NCBI GenBank assembly: GCA_934281515.1
Contig: CAKQXG010000098.1
Location: 1 to 7,509, forward strand
Source of the DNA: an uncultured Clostridia bacterium
GTDB taxonomy: Bacteria > Bacillota > Clostridia > Christensenellales > CAG-314
Direction of reading: 5' to 3'
DNA: 7,509 nucleotides
Of this stretch, positions 1-6,120 are shown piece by piece (position 1 is the first letter of the stretch; each line of letters begins with the position of its first letter). The position numbers and the translations under genes were made by a program. The notes under the pieces were generated by a model. That model had not been told where the DNA came from, ran no database searches, and worked only from the letters and a program-made list of their open reading frames with translations.

Positions 1-441
1 ATCGACAATCTGTTGCTCGGTATTGCCGCTGTCGCGCATGTCGAGAGCGATGTCGACAATCAGACCGTACCCTACGCAGCTGCACGTGGAGTCAACTACC
101 GTTACTTTGTGCTCCGACGTTGCATTTATCTCTTTTGCCGCCATGATAGCATTGTTGACCGAGTTAGACATACCCGACCCGAACGCGATATGTAGAAGAT
201 CGCCGTCAACAAGATGTTCGGTAAAAAACTTTTTATATGTCTCTGCCGACAGTTGCGACGTGGTAGGTTTGTATTTTTCCAAATCGACGTAAAACTCTGC
301 CAGACTTTCGGGAGTGTGCTCCATGTGGTCAACGCGTTCTTCGCTGTCCAAAAAGTAACTGTAGCACAGCACGTCGCACCTGCGGCGTTGAATATACTCG
401 CGCGGCAGGTCGATGGTCGATTCGCAGGTAATTGTAAACAT
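1..441 (-). CDS. DegV/FakB-family fatty-acid-binding protein (C-terminus beyond window)
   Basis: The reverse strand is open for 147 codons from an ATG at 441 to the window edge; about half of a typical 280-residue DegV protein is present. Family landmarks appear in order: an N-terminal strand ITCESTIDLP (residues 4-13; usual form ITDSTADLP), PTTSQLS (59-65), the FGSGMSNS loop (87-94; usual form SSKLSGTY) and VTVVDSTCSCVGYG (113-126). In characterised FakB proteins the Thr/Ser of the TTSQ and SG loops hold the carboxylate of a bound fatty acid, which the kinase FakA then phosphorylates for phospholipid synthesis. FakA is not in the window. The protein should be cytoplasmic, since no signal peptide is seen. 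The start is set by AAAGGAGG (450-457, reverse strand) eight bases upstream. It is divergent from the XRE regulator. The family call is firm; the ligand is inferred. Confidence 0.9.
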   Translation of the reverse strand, partial: MFTITCESTIDLPREYIQRRRCDVLCYSYFLDSEERVDHMEHTPESLAEFYVDLEKYKPTTSQLSAETYKKFFTEHLVDGDLLHIAFGSGMSNSVNNAIMAAKEINATSEHKVTVVDSTCSCVGYGLIVDIALDMRDSGNTEQQIVD

Positions 442-479
442 GGTTTAAGCCTCCTTTCACTTACAAAGGTTATACTTGC

Positions 480-508
480 ATTGTATTACAAGGCTCGGCA
501 AAGGTCAC
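480..508 (-). promoter_or_regulatory. Candidate promoter for the DegV-family gene
   Basis: On the reverse strand a -35-like GTGACC (503-508) and a -10-like TACAAT (480-485) are separated by exactly 17 bases. The -10 matches consensus at five of six bases and the -35 at four. Transcription would start near 473, leaving a leader of about 32 bases that contains the AAAGGAGG ribosome binding site. The spacing and fit to the start are good, but the -35 is weak, so an activator may help. Confidence 0.5.
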
Positions 509-549
509 CCTATTGTTGTGTGGCAAATTTCTACGATGCCAAGTCGCAA

Positions 550-628
550 CGGTAGAGACATTTTCTCGTGCGGTAGAGCATATTTTGTTGCGGTAGAGTG
601 CGCCAAAACAACTCTAATCGCAGTAGAA
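550..628 (+). repeat. Phased direct repeats CGGTAGAG, probable regulator-binding ladder
   Basis: The octamer CGGTAGAG occurs exactly at 550-557, 571-578 and 591-598, and a degenerate copy, CAGTAGAA, lies at 621-628. Start-to-start distances are 21, 20 and 30 bases, close to two, two and three helical turns. The -35 of the downstream promoter (642) begins 21 bases after the last copy. All copies would therefore lie on one face of the DNA. The array sits between the divergent DegV and XRE promoters, as expected for a shared control site. Same-direction repeats about 21 bp apart resemble sites of LytTR-type response regulators more than the palindromes usual for XRE proteins. The binding protein is unknown. 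Confidence 0.6.
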
Positions 629-641
629 TCGCCGATTTTGG

Positions 642-670
642 TTGTCAAAACTCGTAAAAAATGGTACAAT
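642..670 (+). promoter_or_regulatory. Sigma-A-type promoter of the XRE membrane regulator (leaderless)
   Basis: TTGTCA (642-647) and TACAAT (665-670) each match consensus at five of six positions and are separated by the ideal 17 bases. The expected transcription start is about 677, which is the A of the downstream ATG. No Shine-Dalgarno sequence lies between the -10 and the ATG, which fits a leaderless transcript. Confidence 0.75.
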
Positions 671-676
671 TCGCTT

Positions 677-1330
677 ATGAACGACATCAAACAAACAATT
701 GCAAACAACATGACGGGCTACCGCAAAAAAGCGGGACTTACCCAACAGCAACTTGCCGACAAGCTAAATTACAGCGACAAAGCCGTCAGTAAGTGGGAAC
801 GCGCCGAGGCGATTCCCGACGTACTTGTGTTAAAACAACTTGCCGACATTTACGGTATCAAGGTGGACGATTTCTTTGCCGAAGAGGTTGCCGCAAAACC
901 CGTCGGCGACCACGGCAAGATACGTACCGCTCGCCATTGGCTTGTCACCCTGTTGTCGGTGGGGCTTGTGTGGCTGGTTGCAACCATCGTCACCGTGGTG
1001 TGGCTGCTTGTGGACAGTAGTGTGCCCGTTGCAAAGTACGCTTATCTGTCGGCATTGCCTGCGTCGCTTATCGTAACGGTGGTGTTTTCCTGTCTGTGGG
1101 GGCGTATCTGGCAAACCGCGCTGTCGGTGTCTGCACTCATTTGGTCGCTGTGTGTGGTGTTGGATGTGTTTATGCTGTTGCCAAACTCATGGCTGGTGTA
1201 CCTTATCGGCGCGGCACTGCAAGTGTTGGTCATTTTGTGGTTCGTATTGCTGTTTCTGCTTAAAAAAGGCACCAGGTTGACCGACGCCATGCGTAAAGGA
1301 AGGAATACGCAACCTGACGTTGACAAATAG
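677..1330 (+). CDS. XRE-family HTH regulator with four-helix membrane domain
   Basis: This 217-residue protein has an N-terminal XRE/Cro-type helix-turn-helix (about residues 5-66). LTQQQLADKL forms the first HTH helix and SDKAVSKWERA the recognition helix. A short linker follows, then four predicted membrane segments (about 88-112, 121-141, 147-168 and 171-195) and a basic tail. This is a common Bacillota design in which a DNA-binding domain is tethered to the membrane and may respond to envelope or membrane state; the signal is unknown here. The frame is open further upstream, to an ATG at 476, but the promoter at 642-670 and the start of the HTH fold favour 677. A second ATG at 710 also lacks a ribosome binding site and would trim the HTH. 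The gene lies next to the CGGTAGAG ladder and could be autoregulated. The domain call is firm; the targets are unknown. Confidence 0.88.
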   Translation: MNDIKQTIANNMTGYRKKAGLTQQQLADKLNYSDKAVSKWERAEAIPDVLVLKQLADIYGIKVDDFFAEEVAAKPVGDHGKIRTARHWLVTLLSVGLVWLVATIVTVVWLLVDSSVPVAKYAYLSALPASLIVTVVFSCLWGRIWQTALSVSALIWSLCVVLDVFMLLPNSWLVYLIGAALQVLVILWFVLLFLLKKGTRLTDAMRKGRNTQPDVDK

Positions 1331-1362
1331 AAATTGGCGGCTTTCTTCCATTTATTTTCCCG

Positions 1363-1399
1363 AAAATTACCGCTTATGCGGTCAAAATTACAGTTTATG
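1363..1399 (+). repeat. Pair of 16-bp imperfect direct repeats, with a small hairpin
   Basis: AAAATTACCGCTTATG (1363-1378) and AAAATTACAGTTTATG (1384-1399) differ at two of 16 bases and start 21 bases apart. The first overlaps a small hairpin, ACCGC-ttat-GCGGT (1369-1382), that lies 38 bases after the XRE stop codon. The hairpin stem is only five pairs and no clean T-run follows, so it is at best a weak terminator. The 21-base offset could instead mark a binding site upstream of the promoter at 1484. Function is not established. Confidence 0.4.
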
Positions 1400-1483
1400 T
1401 AAAAATTTTGCTAATTTACGGGACAAAATCTAAATTTCGACGTTATATTTTCAGTATTGAATACTTCAAGTCGGGTCAAACAA

Positions 1484-1511
1484 TTGACATATTTCGTCAG
1501 TTTGATATAAT
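1484..1511 (+). promoter_or_regulatory. Near-perfect sigma-A promoter with extended -10
   Basis: The -35 TTGACA (1484-1489) and -10 TATAAT (1506-1511) are both exact consensus, separated by 16 bases, with an extended -10 TG at 1503-1504. This is the strongest promoter seen in the window. The expected start is around 1518, leaving a leader of only about nine bases that begins at the GGAG ribosome binding site (1518-1521) of the next gene. Confidence 0.85.
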
Positions 1512-1526
1512 ATAGTCGGAGAAATT

Positions 1527-1976
1527 ATGGAAGCGACAAATATTTTCCGTCTTTTTACCGACGGAGACCAATTTAAAAACGTCAACAGAGCGCTTGTTCC
1601 CGGCAAGATTGTCAAACAGCTTGCCAAGTTTTTTGTTGCGCTTTTTTTCTACTTGTCGGCAAACATAATTCTTTCTTTGCTGTTTAACGGCGTGCATATC
1701 AATTGCTACATCGTATTTGAAGCGGTGGCGCAAGGTCTGCGTATGTTTGTCGCGCAGGGGCTTGGTATGGTTTGTTCGCTCGTTACCAACTCTGCTTTTT
1801 ATGCTTTGATTACCCTTGCCGGCATTGTCGGTTTCGGGTTTGTGTTTGTTGCCCGTATTGTTGAAAGTTGCGGGCACGGTGCTCACGTAGCCAATGACCG
1901 TCGTTGCGACAACGTCAAAACATGCCGTCGTGCGTCAATCAGCAACTACAAATACCACATTCAATTTTTGTCGTAA
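1527..1976 (+). CDS. Small hydrophobic membrane protein of unknown function, possibly frameshifted tail
   Basis: The family is not recognised. The ATG is supported by GGAG (1518-1521) and the consensus promoter just upstream. The 149-residue product starts with about 30 polar residues. It continues with hydrophobic stretches at about 34-53, 60-88 and 89-112, so it probably has three membrane segments. From about residue 113 the character changes sharply to a polar tail with three cysteines, two histidines and several arginines (about 114-138). Skipping one base near 1860 would instead give a short hydrophobic end, LKVAGTVLT, and a stop at 1888-1890, so the tail may come from a frameshift. The antisense frame across this region is polar and low in complexity, as expected for the complement of membrane-protein codons. 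The existence of a gene here is likely; its C-terminus is doubtful. Confidence 0.6.
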   Translation: MEATNIFRLFTDGDQFKNVNRALVPGKIVKQLAKFFVALFFYLSANIILSLLFNGVHINCYIVFEAVAQGLRMFVAQGLGMVCSLVTNSAFYALITLAGIVGFGFVFVARIVESCGHGAHVANDRRCDNVKTCRRASISNYKYHIQFLS

Positions 1977-1994
1977 TTTAATACATTTTTGATG

Positions 1995-2030
1995 CCCAAC
2001 AACGTTGGGACGTTTGTTAAACGATTTTTT
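1995..2030 (+). terminator. Tandem hairpins with T-run, probable intrinsic terminator
   Basis: Two adjacent hairpins lie shortly after the stop of the small membrane protein. The first is CCCAAC-aac-GTTGGG (1995-2009). The second is CGTTT-gtt-AAACG (2011-2023), followed by ATTTTTT (2024-2030). The second stem is short and AT-rich, but its position directly before six Ts is typical of a rho-independent terminator. It would isolate the strong promoter at 1484 from the ABC gene cluster downstream. Confidence 0.6.
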
Positions 2031-2080
2031 CGGCAGGCAGGTACATTGTCGCGCTTTGTCAACCGCAAATTTCGCCACGA

Positions 2081-2112
2081 AACGCACACATTATTATATG
2101 TAATTGTGCGTT
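2081..2112 (+). promoter_or_regulatory. Bulged 12-bp inverted repeat, candidate operator over a -10-like element
   Basis: The arms AACGCACA (2081-2088) and TGTGCGTT (2105-2112) are perfect complements. Inside them ATTA (2090-2093) pairs with TAAT (2101-2104), leaving a one-base bulge at 2089 and a seven-base loop. The loop region contains TATTAT (2092-2097), five of six to the -10 consensus, but no convincing -35 lies at the right distance. An adjoining 8-bp palindrome, GTTGCAAC (2110-2117), overlaps the right arm. The layout suits a repressor site over the ABC cluster promoter or an RNA hairpin in its leader. No T-run follows, so termination here is unlikely. Confidence 0.4.
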
Positions 2113-2145
2113 GCAACACGTCCCCAAATGATGTCGGGCACGTTT

Positions 2146-2181
2146 TATATACGTACGTACGTGCGCGTGCGCGCGTATGCG
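2146..2181. other. 36-bp perfect alternating pyrimidine-purine tract (Z-DNA-prone)
   Basis: Every base from 2146 to 2181 alternates pyrimidine and purine without a break. It begins as TA repeats, passes through ACGT repeats and ends in a GC-rich CG/TG stretch, breaking at A2182. CG/TG alternation is the classic Z-DNA-forming sequence under negative supercoiling, and the TA-rich left end would melt easily. The tract ends 37 bases before the start codon of the fused ABC gene, so it lies in its promoter or leader region. Confidence 0.7.
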
Positions 2182-2218
2182 AAAGCTGTTAAAAGATTGC
2201 ACGAGAGGAAGATACTAC

Positions 2219-4456
2219 ATGACATTTTTCTACTATGGCGTCGGGGCAGGCGTTGCCGCATTGACCGTCGGCGTCGGGTTGGCTCTGCGCAAGTGGTTGC
2301 CGACCAAAATCAACGTCTACTTCAAGACAACTGCAATGTTGTTGCTGGCTGCATTGTTTTTCCGTTATATGTGGTACGACGACAACCTGCAAAACATACA
2401 AAACCTTACCGTCGGTTACGGTTTTACGTCCAAGGCGGCAATAGCCTTGGCATTTGTACAGGTAAGTCTTGCGTATGCGGCGGAGATGTTGACCGTTTTC
2501 GCGCCGTTCTTCAAACTTAAAACTTTGCCCGCGCTTGTGACGTTTTTCGGCGGAGTTGCGTATTTGCTTAACTTTGCGGTGTTGCCCAATCACATCATGG
2601 GTATTGTGGGGCAAACGGCATTTAACGCAATTGACTTCCGCGCAACGCTCATTGCTGTCGAAACGGGTCTGGGCGTAGCTTTTACGGTGGTGTATGCAAT
2701 ACAAAACCGCGACAAAATCATTCTTCACGGCAAAGAGTGGGTATGGTTTGCGGCTGCAATCGTCGGCATATTGCTGGCAACTACGCCGTGTTACACGTTC
2801 CAACTGTTTTTTGACGTCAACAAGTACGCCTACCATCCGTTGGATATGAATCAGACTCATCGTTTGTTGATCTACCCGGCAGTTCTGATACCGATTGCAA
2901 TGTATCTGGTGCTTAAAGACTTGCCCGACGAAAGCAAACGTTTTGCGCTGATGTACTACGCATGGATGGGATTGCTCAACTTCTCGCTAGAAGTCAAGTT
3001 TAACAATTTCAGTGGCAATCAATGGGTTACGGCGTTGCCGTTGCACCTATGCTGCACTGCTATGTACGTCACTCCGCTGTGTTTGACGTTTAGGTGGAAA
3101 AAGTTGTTTTACTTCACCTACTTCATCAACGTACTGGGTGCGTTTATCGCACTTACAATGCCCAACTACGGTGACGGCGCAACGGTGTTTTCGCAAGAGA
3201 TTTGGCGGTTCTACTTCAACCATTATCAGGCGTTCTTTATGCCGCTGTTGGTTGTCGGGCTTGGCATGTTCCGCCGTCCGCGCTGGAAAGAGTTCGGCTA
3301 CAGCATGGTAGCGTTTGCCGTATACTTTGTGGCGATGCTGGTTATCAATGCGTGGTTCAGTAACTACAATCCCGACGTCAACTATTTCTTCCTCAACAAC
3401 GACTTTGTTCCCAAGAAGTTCGGCGTGTGGGGCGAAAGTTTGCTAAACGTCAAGTTGGAGTTCGACCTTGCCGGGTTGCACTTCAAGTTTTATCCGTTGT
3501 ACCAATTTTTGTTCTTTTTGGTGTACTTCGCCGCGGCGTTTGGTATGTGGTTTTTGTACGAACTCGGTTACAACGTTATCAGTAACTGGCAGGATATGGC
3601 GGCACGCAGCAAAAAAATCTCGGCGGACAGATTGGCTCTCGAAGTCAGTCTTGCCGGTCGAAGCATAGAGGAACCTATGAATAAGGAAAATGAAAACAAA
3701 CTACTACTCAAAGACTTTACCAAGCGTTACGGCAACAGCGATGTATACGCCGTACGCAAAGCCAATCTCGAAGTCGACGGCGGGCAAATTTTCGGCTTCC
3801 TGGGCCCCAACGGCGCAGGCAAGTCTACAATCATCAAGAGTATCGTCGGCATACAAACCATCACCGACGGCGCAATAGAAGTGTGCGGCTACGACGTCGC
3901 TACTCAAAGCGTGCAAGCCAAACGGCAAATCGGCTTTGTGCCCGACCACTACGCACTGTACGAACGCCTTACCGCACGTGAGTACATCAACTACATTGCC
4001 GACCTGTACGAGGTCTCGCAGGAAGATCGCGACAAGCGACTTGCCGACTTCATACAACGATTCGAGTTTCAATCGGCAATCGACACGCCTATCAAGACTT
4101 ATTCCCACGGTATGAAGCAAAAAGTCACCATCATGGCTGCGCTTATCCACGATCCCAAGGTGTGGATACTGGACGAGCCTCTGACGGGACTTGACCCCAA
4201 CAGTATCTATCAGGTAAAGGAGTGCATGAAGGAGCACGCAGCCAAGGGCAACATCGTGTTCTTCAGCAGTCACATCATCGATGTCGTGGAGCGTATCTGT
4301 GACAAAATCGCCATCATTCGTAAGGGACAAATCCAGTGCGTGCGCGATGTGCATCAAATGGAAGCCGACGGCGAAAATCTCGAAGAGTTCTACATGCAGG
4401 TGATCAACGGTCACGACGTGCAACCCATCGCAGTCGAAGGAGTTGCCGCCAAATGA
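2219..4456 (+). CDS. Fusion of YwaF/TMEM164-like integral membrane domain to ABC transporter ATPase
   Basis: This 745-residue protein has two parts. Residues 1 to about 460 form roughly 12-13 membrane segments. The second half of this region (about 210-460) resembles the YwaF/TIGR02206/TMEM164 family, with LHLC at 275-278, a conserved-looking histidine at 335 after an aromatic FYFN run, and a final YPLYQFL helix. Human TMEM164 is reported to be a lipid acyltransferase with an essential cysteine; activity here is inferred. A polar linker leads to a complete ABC ATPase (487-745). It carries Walker A GPNGAGKST (529-537), signature SHGMKQK (629-635), Walker B VWILDEP (648-654), D-loop TGLDP (656-660) and H-loop His685, typical of ABC-2 exporters. 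ABC ATPases are usually separate proteins, so this fusion is odd. The start at 2219 is chosen because AGAGGA lies nine bases upstream; an in-frame ATG at 2177 lacks a ribosome binding site and sits inside the alternating tract. The gene overlaps its permease by ATGA. Confidence 0.88.
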   Translation: MTFFYYGVGAGVAALTVGVGLALRKWLPTKINVYFKTTAMLLLAALFFRYMWYDDNLQNIQNLTVGYGFTSKAAIALAFVQVSLAYAAEMLTVFAPFFKLKTLPALVTFFGGVAYLLNFAVLPNHIMGIVGQTAFNAIDFRATLIAVETGLGVAFTVVYAIQNRDKIILHGKEWVWFAAAIVGILLATTPCYTFQLFFDVNKYAYHPLDMNQTHRLLIYPAVLIPIAMYLVLKDLPDESKRFALMYYAWMGLLNFSLEVKFNNFSGNQWVTALPLHLCCTAMYVTPLCLTFRWKKLFYFTYFINVLGAFIALTMPNYGDGATVFSQEIWRFYFNHYQAFFMPLLVVGLGMFRRPRWKEFGYSMVAFAVYFVAMLVINAWFSNYNPDVNYFFLNNDFVPKKFGVWGESLLNVKLEFDLAGLHFKFYPLYQFLFFLVYFAAAFGMWFLYELGYNVISNWQDMAARSKKISADRLALEVSLAGRSIEEPMNKENENKLLLKDFTKRYGNSDVYAVRKANLEVDGGQIFGFLGPNGAGKSTIIKSIVGIQTITDGAIEVCGYDVATQSVQAKRQIGFVPDHYALYERLTAREYINYIADLYEVSQEDRDKRLADFIQRFEFQSAIDTPIKTYSHGMKQKVTIMAALIHDPKVWILDEPLTGLDPNSIYQVKECMKEHAAKGNIVFFSSHIIDVVERICDKIAIIRKGQIQCVRDVHQMEADGENLEEFYMQVINGHDVQPIAVEGVAAK
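3667..3679 (+). promoter_or_regulatory. Internal ribosome binding site and in-frame ATG at the ATPase boundary
   Basis: AGAGGAA (3667-3673) is followed four bases later by an in-frame ATG (3677-3679), which is codon 487 of the fusion. Starting here would yield a 259-residue protein, the normal length of a free ABC-2 ATPase, beginning MNKENENKLLLKDF. This may be a working internal start giving a free ATPase, or a relic of two genes that merged when the upstream stop was lost. TAG at 3666-3668, one frame away, would have been a suitably placed stop. Confidence 0.55.
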
Positions 4457-6111
4457 TAAAGACCGATTTAGCTAACCTTAAAACGCTTGTGACGATGCAA
4501 CTGAAAGACAAGACGGATTTGTCTTTTCTCGGTTCGCCGCGCAAGACGTTGTTCGCCGTTGCAGGCAAGGTTGGACAGTTTGTACTGTGCGGCGCGGCGT
4601 TCTTCGTGTTTCTGCTGTTGTCGTCGCTGTTAAAGCTGTTCAGTTTTACGGGCATAATTCCTGCAACCGTCATGACGGCGGTGTACACGCTGTTTTTTGC
4701 GTTGTCGCTGTTTTCCTGCACCGCAGGGCTTGTGGACGCGCTGTACATGTCCGCCGACAACCGTGTGTTGCTGACGTTGCCCGTTCGCCCGGATACGGTG
4801 TTTTTCTCCAAGATCGTACTGTACTACATCTTCGAGCTTAAAAAGAACTTCTTTCTGCTACTGCCCATGTTTGTGTCCTACGGCATAGTGATGCACGCCG
4901 TGTGGTACTACTATCTGTGGTTGCCGCTGTGCTTTGTGTTTGTGTCGCTTGTGCCTGTGGCGCTCGGCGCAGTGCTCAGTATCCCGTCGATGTACGTCGC
5001 TCGATTCGTGCGCCGTTTCAAGTGGTTGCAAATCGTGCTGATTGTGGCGGTTACGACGTTTGTCGGTTGGGGACTTATTAAGGTTGTGGGACTTATCCCC
5101 GAAAACATCAACATTGCAGGTCGCTGGACAGCCATTTCCATTGCCGTGCAGGGAGCGTTGCAAACATTTGCCAATGCCGTCGCACCGCTTAATTGGATCA
5201 GCCTTATGATGGTTGGCGGCACGTACCTTATCAGCAACGGCCTGTTCGGTATCGACACGTTGTGGGGCGCATTGTTGGTTGTCGGCACGATAGTCGTGTG
5301 CCTTGGGTTGGCATATCTCGTGGCAAAGCCGCTGTTTTTCAAGATGGCTTCCAAACAGTTCGAGTACGAAAAGGATGTCCACGGCAACAAACGCAATAAG
5401 GCGCACAGACAAAGCGTTTCGCCCTTTGTGTACGAAACGATGCGTAGTTTCCGCAGTAGTCGCTACGTAATACGGCTGATGTGCGGACTGATAATTTTGC
5501 CCGTTGCGGTGTTTTTGATGAACAAACTGTACGTGGCAATGAACACTCACCTTATGGGACAGTACATGACGGTTGCGTTCAGTCTGCTTGTGTCGTTGCT
5601 TATCGTTACGGAAGGCAACGTAACTTATGCAAGTTGTCTTAGTGTGGACGGCGCGGCAAGACCCATTGCCAAGACTCAACCCGTTTCTCCGTTTGCTTCG
5701 CTTGTGGCTCGCTTGCCCGTGCGTGCGGCGGTGATAGTTGTTTCTACGTCAATTGCCGTCGGCTTGTGGGGCGACGTTGCCAAACTGTCCGTAGGCAACT
5801 GCGTGTTGCTGGCACTGTCGATAATTTTTGTAGGTATTGCCCATCTTTTGTGGTCGTTGGAAATGGACGTAATGAATCCGCAAAACGAGCAATATGCAAC
5901 CGTCGGCGTGTCCTACGACAACCCCAACGAACGCAACAGCACTATATTGGGATTCCTTATCTCGGCAATTGCGTCGTTTTGCGTGTACTTTATCATGAGC
6001 GAAGGACAAACCAAGGCATTTGTCAAGTTGACAATTGCGGCGTTTGTATTTTTGGCGGTAAGGGTGTTTCTGTTGTTTGACAGAGTGCGCCTGTACTACG
6101 CCGAAAAGTAG
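4453..6111 (+). CDS. ABC-2-type exporter permease, single-chain with two homologous halves
   Basis: This 552-residue, very hydrophobic protein has about 12 predicted membrane segments. It appears to be built of two halves, each with a related polar loop. The first is SADNRVLLTLPVRPDTVFFSK (100-120). The second is SVDGAARPIAKTQPVSPFASL (397-417). Paired loops of the form S-x-D/E-G ... LPVSP ... K are typical of large exporter permeases in this group, where they probably lie at the cytoplasmic face and contact the ATPase. A basic cytoplasmic stretch (about 297-337) joins the halves. The ATG overlaps the stop of the ATPase gene (ATGA) and has AAGGAG (4437-4442) ten bases upstream, so translation is probably coupled. 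Because the chain looks like a full transporter, it would pair with two ATPase domains. Substrate is unknown. The frame is open back to an ATG at 4336, but that lies inside the ATPase and has no support. Confidence 0.88.
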   Translation: MIKTDLANLKTLVTMQLKDKTDLSFLGSPRKTLFAVAGKVGQFVLCGAAFFVFLLLSSLLKLFSFTGIIPATVMTAVYTLFFALSLFSCTAGLVDALYMSADNRVLLTLPVRPDTVFFSKIVLYYIFELKKNFFLLLPMFVSYGIVMHAVWYYYLWLPLCFVFVSLVPVALGAVLSIPSMYVARFVRRFKWLQIVLIVAVTTFVGWGLIKVVGLIPENINIAGRWTAISIAVQGALQTFANAVAPLNWISLMMVGGTYLISNGLFGIDTLWGALLVVGTIVVCLGLAYLVAKPLFFKMASKQFEYEKDVHGNKRNKAHRQSVSPFVYETMRSFRSSRYVIRLMCGLIILPVAVFLMNKLYVAMNTHLMGQYMTVAFSLLVSLLIVTEGNVTYASCLSVDGAARPIAKTQPVSPFASLVARLPVRAAVIVVSTSIAVGLWGDVAKLSVGNCVLLALSIIFVGIAHLLWSLEMDVMNPQNEQYATVGVSYDNPNERNSTILGFLISAIASFCVYFIMSEGQTKAFVKLTIAAFVFLAVRVFLLFDRVRLYYAEK

Positions 6112-6120
6112 GAGGACGGC

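Noticed and set aside
476..676. Upstream extension of the XRE regulator frame to an ATG at 476
   Set aside because: The extension crosses the DegV promoter region, the CGGTAGAG repeats and the promoter at 642-670. It has no ribosome binding site, and the HTH fold starts just after 677.
1497..1886. Reverse-strand frame opposite the small membrane protein
   Set aside because: It is polar and low in complexity, as the complement of hydrophobic codons would be. The strong promoter and ribosome binding site support the forward strand.
1989..2192. Forward frame between the terminator and the ABC gene
   Set aside because: It has no ribosome binding site and would read through the terminator hairpin, the inverted repeat and the alternating tract.
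2177..2218. Earlier in-frame ATG for the fused ABC protein
   Set aside because: No ribosome binding site precedes it and it falls inside the alternating tract, whereas the ATG at 2219 has AGAGGA at good spacing.
2189..2860. Reverse-strand frame antisense to the fusion's membrane domain
   Set aside because: It is a compositional shadow with no ribosome binding site or recognisable domain.
4336..4452. Earlier in-frame ATG for the permease
   Set aside because: It lies deep in the ATPase coding region and the added residues are arginine-rich shadow sequence; ATG 4453 has a ribosome binding site and a classic ATGA overlap.
4858..5679. Long reverse-strand frame antisense to the permease
   Set aside because: The product is His/Lys/Gln-rich with no motifs, and the forward frame is a clear permease.
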